Assembly: GCA_029556045.1 (NCBI GenBank)
Contig: JAKQGS010000304.1
Coordinates: 1 to 7,824, forward strand
Source: Pseudomonadota bacterium
Lineage (GTDB): Bacteria > Bdellovibrionota > Oligoflexia > Oligoflexales > Oligoflexaceae
Reading direction: 5' to 3'
DNA length: 7,824 nucleotides
Below the pieces are notes generated by a model. It had not been told where the DNA came from and ran no database searches. It worked only from the letters and a program-made list of their open reading frames with translations. Numbering within the stretch: position 1 is the stretch's first letter; each line of letters opens with the position of its first letter. Position numbers and translations under genes: made by a program. Below, in pieces: positions 6,251 to 7,824 of the stretch.

Positions 6251-7438
6251 TTATGGTAGGTTGGCCAAAAATCTAATAAGCGGCATCACACGGATCTGAC
6301 ACCCATTGATTGGGGGATTCACATAGTCAACCTCTCCGCGTAGATGAACTTGAAATGCGTATGGAATTTTCGCCCTTCCCAGAAGGTATTTAAGATTACC
6401 GCTAAATGGTTCATGACTGGTTTTGACTTCAACAGCCATCCATGGCTTACCACTTTTTAGTAAAATAAAGTCCACTTCGTGCCGGTTAACATCTCGGAAA
6501 TAACGCAATTCGGATTTTATACCTTCGACATCCTCTAACCAATGACAGGTTCTCAGGAGATGCATGGCCACTAGGTTCTCAACCTTTGCACCTATGTTTT
6601 CGAGGCGCCCCCAGTCCCAGAGGTATAACTTTTGCTCTTTTTTTACCGCTTTAATGCGCGGGACACCGAAGGGGGATAATCGGAAGCAGGAATAGAAAGA
6701 TTCCAAGGCCAAAAGCCAGTGTTTGACTGTTTCAAAGGCGACTTCCAGATCTTCTCGCAAATTATTGACCGATAGAACTGACCCTACGGTATCAGGAAGA
6801 CGATCATAAAGCAGTTCAAGTCCTTCCAGCGAACGAAAATTCTGAATCGACGCAATTTCCTCCCGCACCAGCCGGGTTCCATATCCGAGCCGCCAACGTG
6901 AGGCCAGTCTTTGGGATCCCGAAAAAAATGGTTCAGGAAAGCCCCCTAACACTAGCAAATCTTCGAGAGCTTTTTGTGCTCCGGGCGACGGGGAATTCGC
7001 CATTTGCACAATTTCTTCCACGGGAGGAACTTTAAGGTTTAGGATTTCAGACATTGTCAGAGGGTGCATTCGGTAAAGGAAGTAACGTCCCTGGAGAGAA
7101 TCGCCACCACGACGGTAGACATCCAAACGAGCGCTACCCGTCACCAGGATTCGGTGATTCCCATGATGAAGATCATAAGTCCCTTTTAACCAATTACGCC
7201 AACGTCGAAATTTGTGCAGTTCATCCAAGACCCAGAGTTCCGATCCTTCATCAAGGGTCGATGCCATGATTTGCTTGCGATGTTTTTGGATGTCCCAGTT
7301 ATAATAGGACGAAGACATTTCTGCTGCGATCATTCGCGCCAATGATGTTTTACCCACTTGCCGCGGCCCTGCCACAAACACCATCTTTTGGGTAAGATCG
7401 TCCTGGATATGTGACATGATTCGGCGTGGGATCAGCAT
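6251..7438 (-). CDS. AAA-type ATPase with DUF4143 C-terminal domain
   Basis: A 395-residue ATP-binding protein of the AAA_14/DUF4143 group. Residues 1-6 (MLIPRR) match the usual N-terminal start of the family and fix the ATG at 7438. Walker A is AGPRQVGKTS at 23-32 (Lys30), Walker B is LWVLDELHK at 68-76 (Asp72, Glu73), and VTGSARLD at 99-106 fits a sensor motif. The C-terminal half carries a PD-(D/E)xK-like signature: Asp323 in HEVDFILL, then Glu337 and Lys339 in AVEVKTS, so a nuclease-like fold is plausible. Length is typical and no key residue is missing. The cellular role of this family is not settled and I assign none. The gene stands alone, 154 bases before the orphan lipoprotein, behind a strong promoter set in a symmetrical dyad. 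There is no ribosome binding site upstream, so the mRNA is probably leaderless. The AT-rich upstream gap hints at horizontal arrival. Confidence 0.9.
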   Translation of the reverse strand: MLIPRRIMSHIQDDLTQKMVFVAGPRQVGKTSLARMIAAEMSSSYYNWDIQKHRKQIMASTLDEGSELWVLDELHKFRRWRNWLKGTYDLHHGNHRILVTGSARLDVYRRGGDSLQGRYFLYRMHPLTMSEILNLKVPPVEEIVQMANSPSPGAQKALEDLLVLGGFPEPFFSGSQRLASRWRLGYGTRLVREEIASIQNFRSLEGLELLYDRLPDTVGSVLSVNNLREDLEVAFETVKHWLLALESFYSCFRLSPFGVPRIKAVKKEQKLYLWDWGRLENIGAKVENLVAMHLLRTCHWLEDVEGIKSELRYFRDVNRHEVDFILLKSGKPWMAVEVKTSHEPFSGNLKYLLGRAKIPYAFQVHLRGEVDYVNPPINGCQIRVMPLIRFLANLP

Positions 7439-7444
7439 GGTATC

Positions 7445-7472
7445 ATTTTAGATGTATATCGAATATAGTCAA
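7445..7472 (-). promoter_or_regulatory. Sigma-70-type promoter of the ATPase gene, leaderless
   Basis: Minus-strand TTGACT (7472-7467) and TAAAAT (7450-7445) are separated by 16 bases, five of six matches each. Counting from the -10 box, +1 falls at about 7438, which is the A of the ATG start codon. No Shine-Dalgarno sequence precedes the ATG, consistent with a leaderless transcript. Confidence 0.7.
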
Positions 7473-7495
7473 GACTTTTTTAGATATACATCTAA
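7448..7495. promoter_or_regulatory. 48-bp dyad operator around the ATPase promoter
   Basis: A perfect 13-bp inverted repeat, TTAGATGTATATC (7448-7460) and GATATACATCTAA (7483-7495), flanks a 22-base spacer. A smaller inverted repeat, AGTC-AA-GACT (7467-7476), shares the same axis at 7471/7472. The axis lies in the -35 box, and the gene-proximal arm overlaps the -10 box and the promoter spacer. The geometry fits a dimeric or tetrameric repressor occluding RNA polymerase. The regulator is not visible in the window; autoregulation is possible. Confidence 0.65.
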
Positions 7496-7646
7496 TTTAG
7501 TGTAATTTATATTTAATATTTTCAGCGCATTATATGATTTTTGGCGTTTCTTTTCTTGTGATTCACGAAATAAATTTGCGACAATTTTTATTCATTCTCA
7601 GGCCGGGATGAGCAAAGATTCGCCCCATATCTGACCCACCCCTTGA

Positions 7647-7824
7647 TTAAAGCTGGAGCTGAAAGATCAGCGGCTTTTGACTCACCCCGTTCACTTTGGG
7701 AGACCAATAGTGGCTGCCGGTATAGTACCGGCGGGTGGTAACCGGCTTCAGGGGCAATTTGAGATTGATGGTGCGCTTTTCTCCCGCCTGCAGCGTCAGA
7801 AGGCATCCCTTAAAAACCTTTTCA
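7647..7824 (-). CDS. C-terminal fragment of AlkC-like DNA alkylation repair protein (partial)
   Basis: The gene enters from the right edge, so only its last 58 codons and the TAA at 7647-7649 are here; no start codon is expected in the window. The fragment begins EKVFKGCLLTLQAGEKRTI and goes on to PVTTRRYYTGSHYW, KVNG and a final FQLQL. The order KVFK, a PGE-like turn, TTRRYYxGxH and VNG is the style of the Ig-like C-terminal domain of AlkC-type alkylpurine glycosylases (HEAT-repeat DNA alkylation repair proteins). In that family the domain helps grip DNA, while catalysis sits in the HEAT repeats, which lie outside the window. The assignment rests on recalled family motifs. No strong terminator follows the stop. 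Confidence 0.6.
   Translation of the reverse strand, partial: EKVFKGCLLTLQAGEKRTINLKLPLKPVTTRRYYTGSHYWSPKVNGVSQKPLIFQLQL

Noticed and set aside
7588..7806. Minus-strand 72-codon frame with ATG
   Set aside because: It overlaps, in another frame, the fragment with clear AlkC-type C-terminal motifs, and its own translation looks random.

Overview
The window looks like a chromosomal stretch of a Gram-negative bacterium. It carries a long lipoprotein with a lipobox and Ser at +2, a second short lipoprotein, a textbook sigma-54 promoter and an ElaB/YqjD-type (DUF883) protein. Lipoproteins combining ZU5-like, IPT/TIG-like and DUF1566 modules with long Gly/Ala-rich repeats are, to my knowledge, frequent in predatory and delta-type lineages (Bdellovibrionota/Oligoflexia, Myxococcota). 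That assignment is an impression from protein style, not something the sequence proves.

Every gene I can support is on the minus strand. In transcription order (right to left) they are: the last 58 codons of an AlkC-like DNA alkylation repair protein (enters at the right edge, stops at 7647); an AT-rich gap holding a strong sigma-70-type promoter inside a 48-bp dyad; a solitary AAA/DUF4143 ATPase (6251-7438), predicted to be translated from a leaderless mRNA; a 135-residue orphan lipoprotein (5689-6096); a perfect 10-bp hairpin; a giant repeat lipoprotein of 1527 residues (785-5368); a DUF883 small membrane protein (314-640) behind a sigma-54 promoter; and about 300 bases without a gene but rich in hairpins, ending in a minus-strand terminator (22-54).

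The dominant object is the giant lipoprotein. Behind a lipid anchor it has a ZU5-like segment, an IPT/TIG-like Ig fold, fifteen repeats of 43-49 residues each with a Cys-x7-Cys pair, three insertions of a second module always at the same phase of the repeat, and a C-terminal DUF1566 (Lcl-type) domain. It looks like a disulfide-stapled, surface-displayed stalk with a terminal head.

The genes do not form one obvious pathway. Each has its own upstream gap, and at least two gaps carry recognisable promoters of different classes (sigma-70 with a dyad for the ATPase, sigma-54 for DUF883), so they are probably separate transcription units. The likeliest places for undescribed biology are the dyad-controlled leaderless ATPase, the modular rules of the repeat lipoprotein, and the structured region at 1-313.
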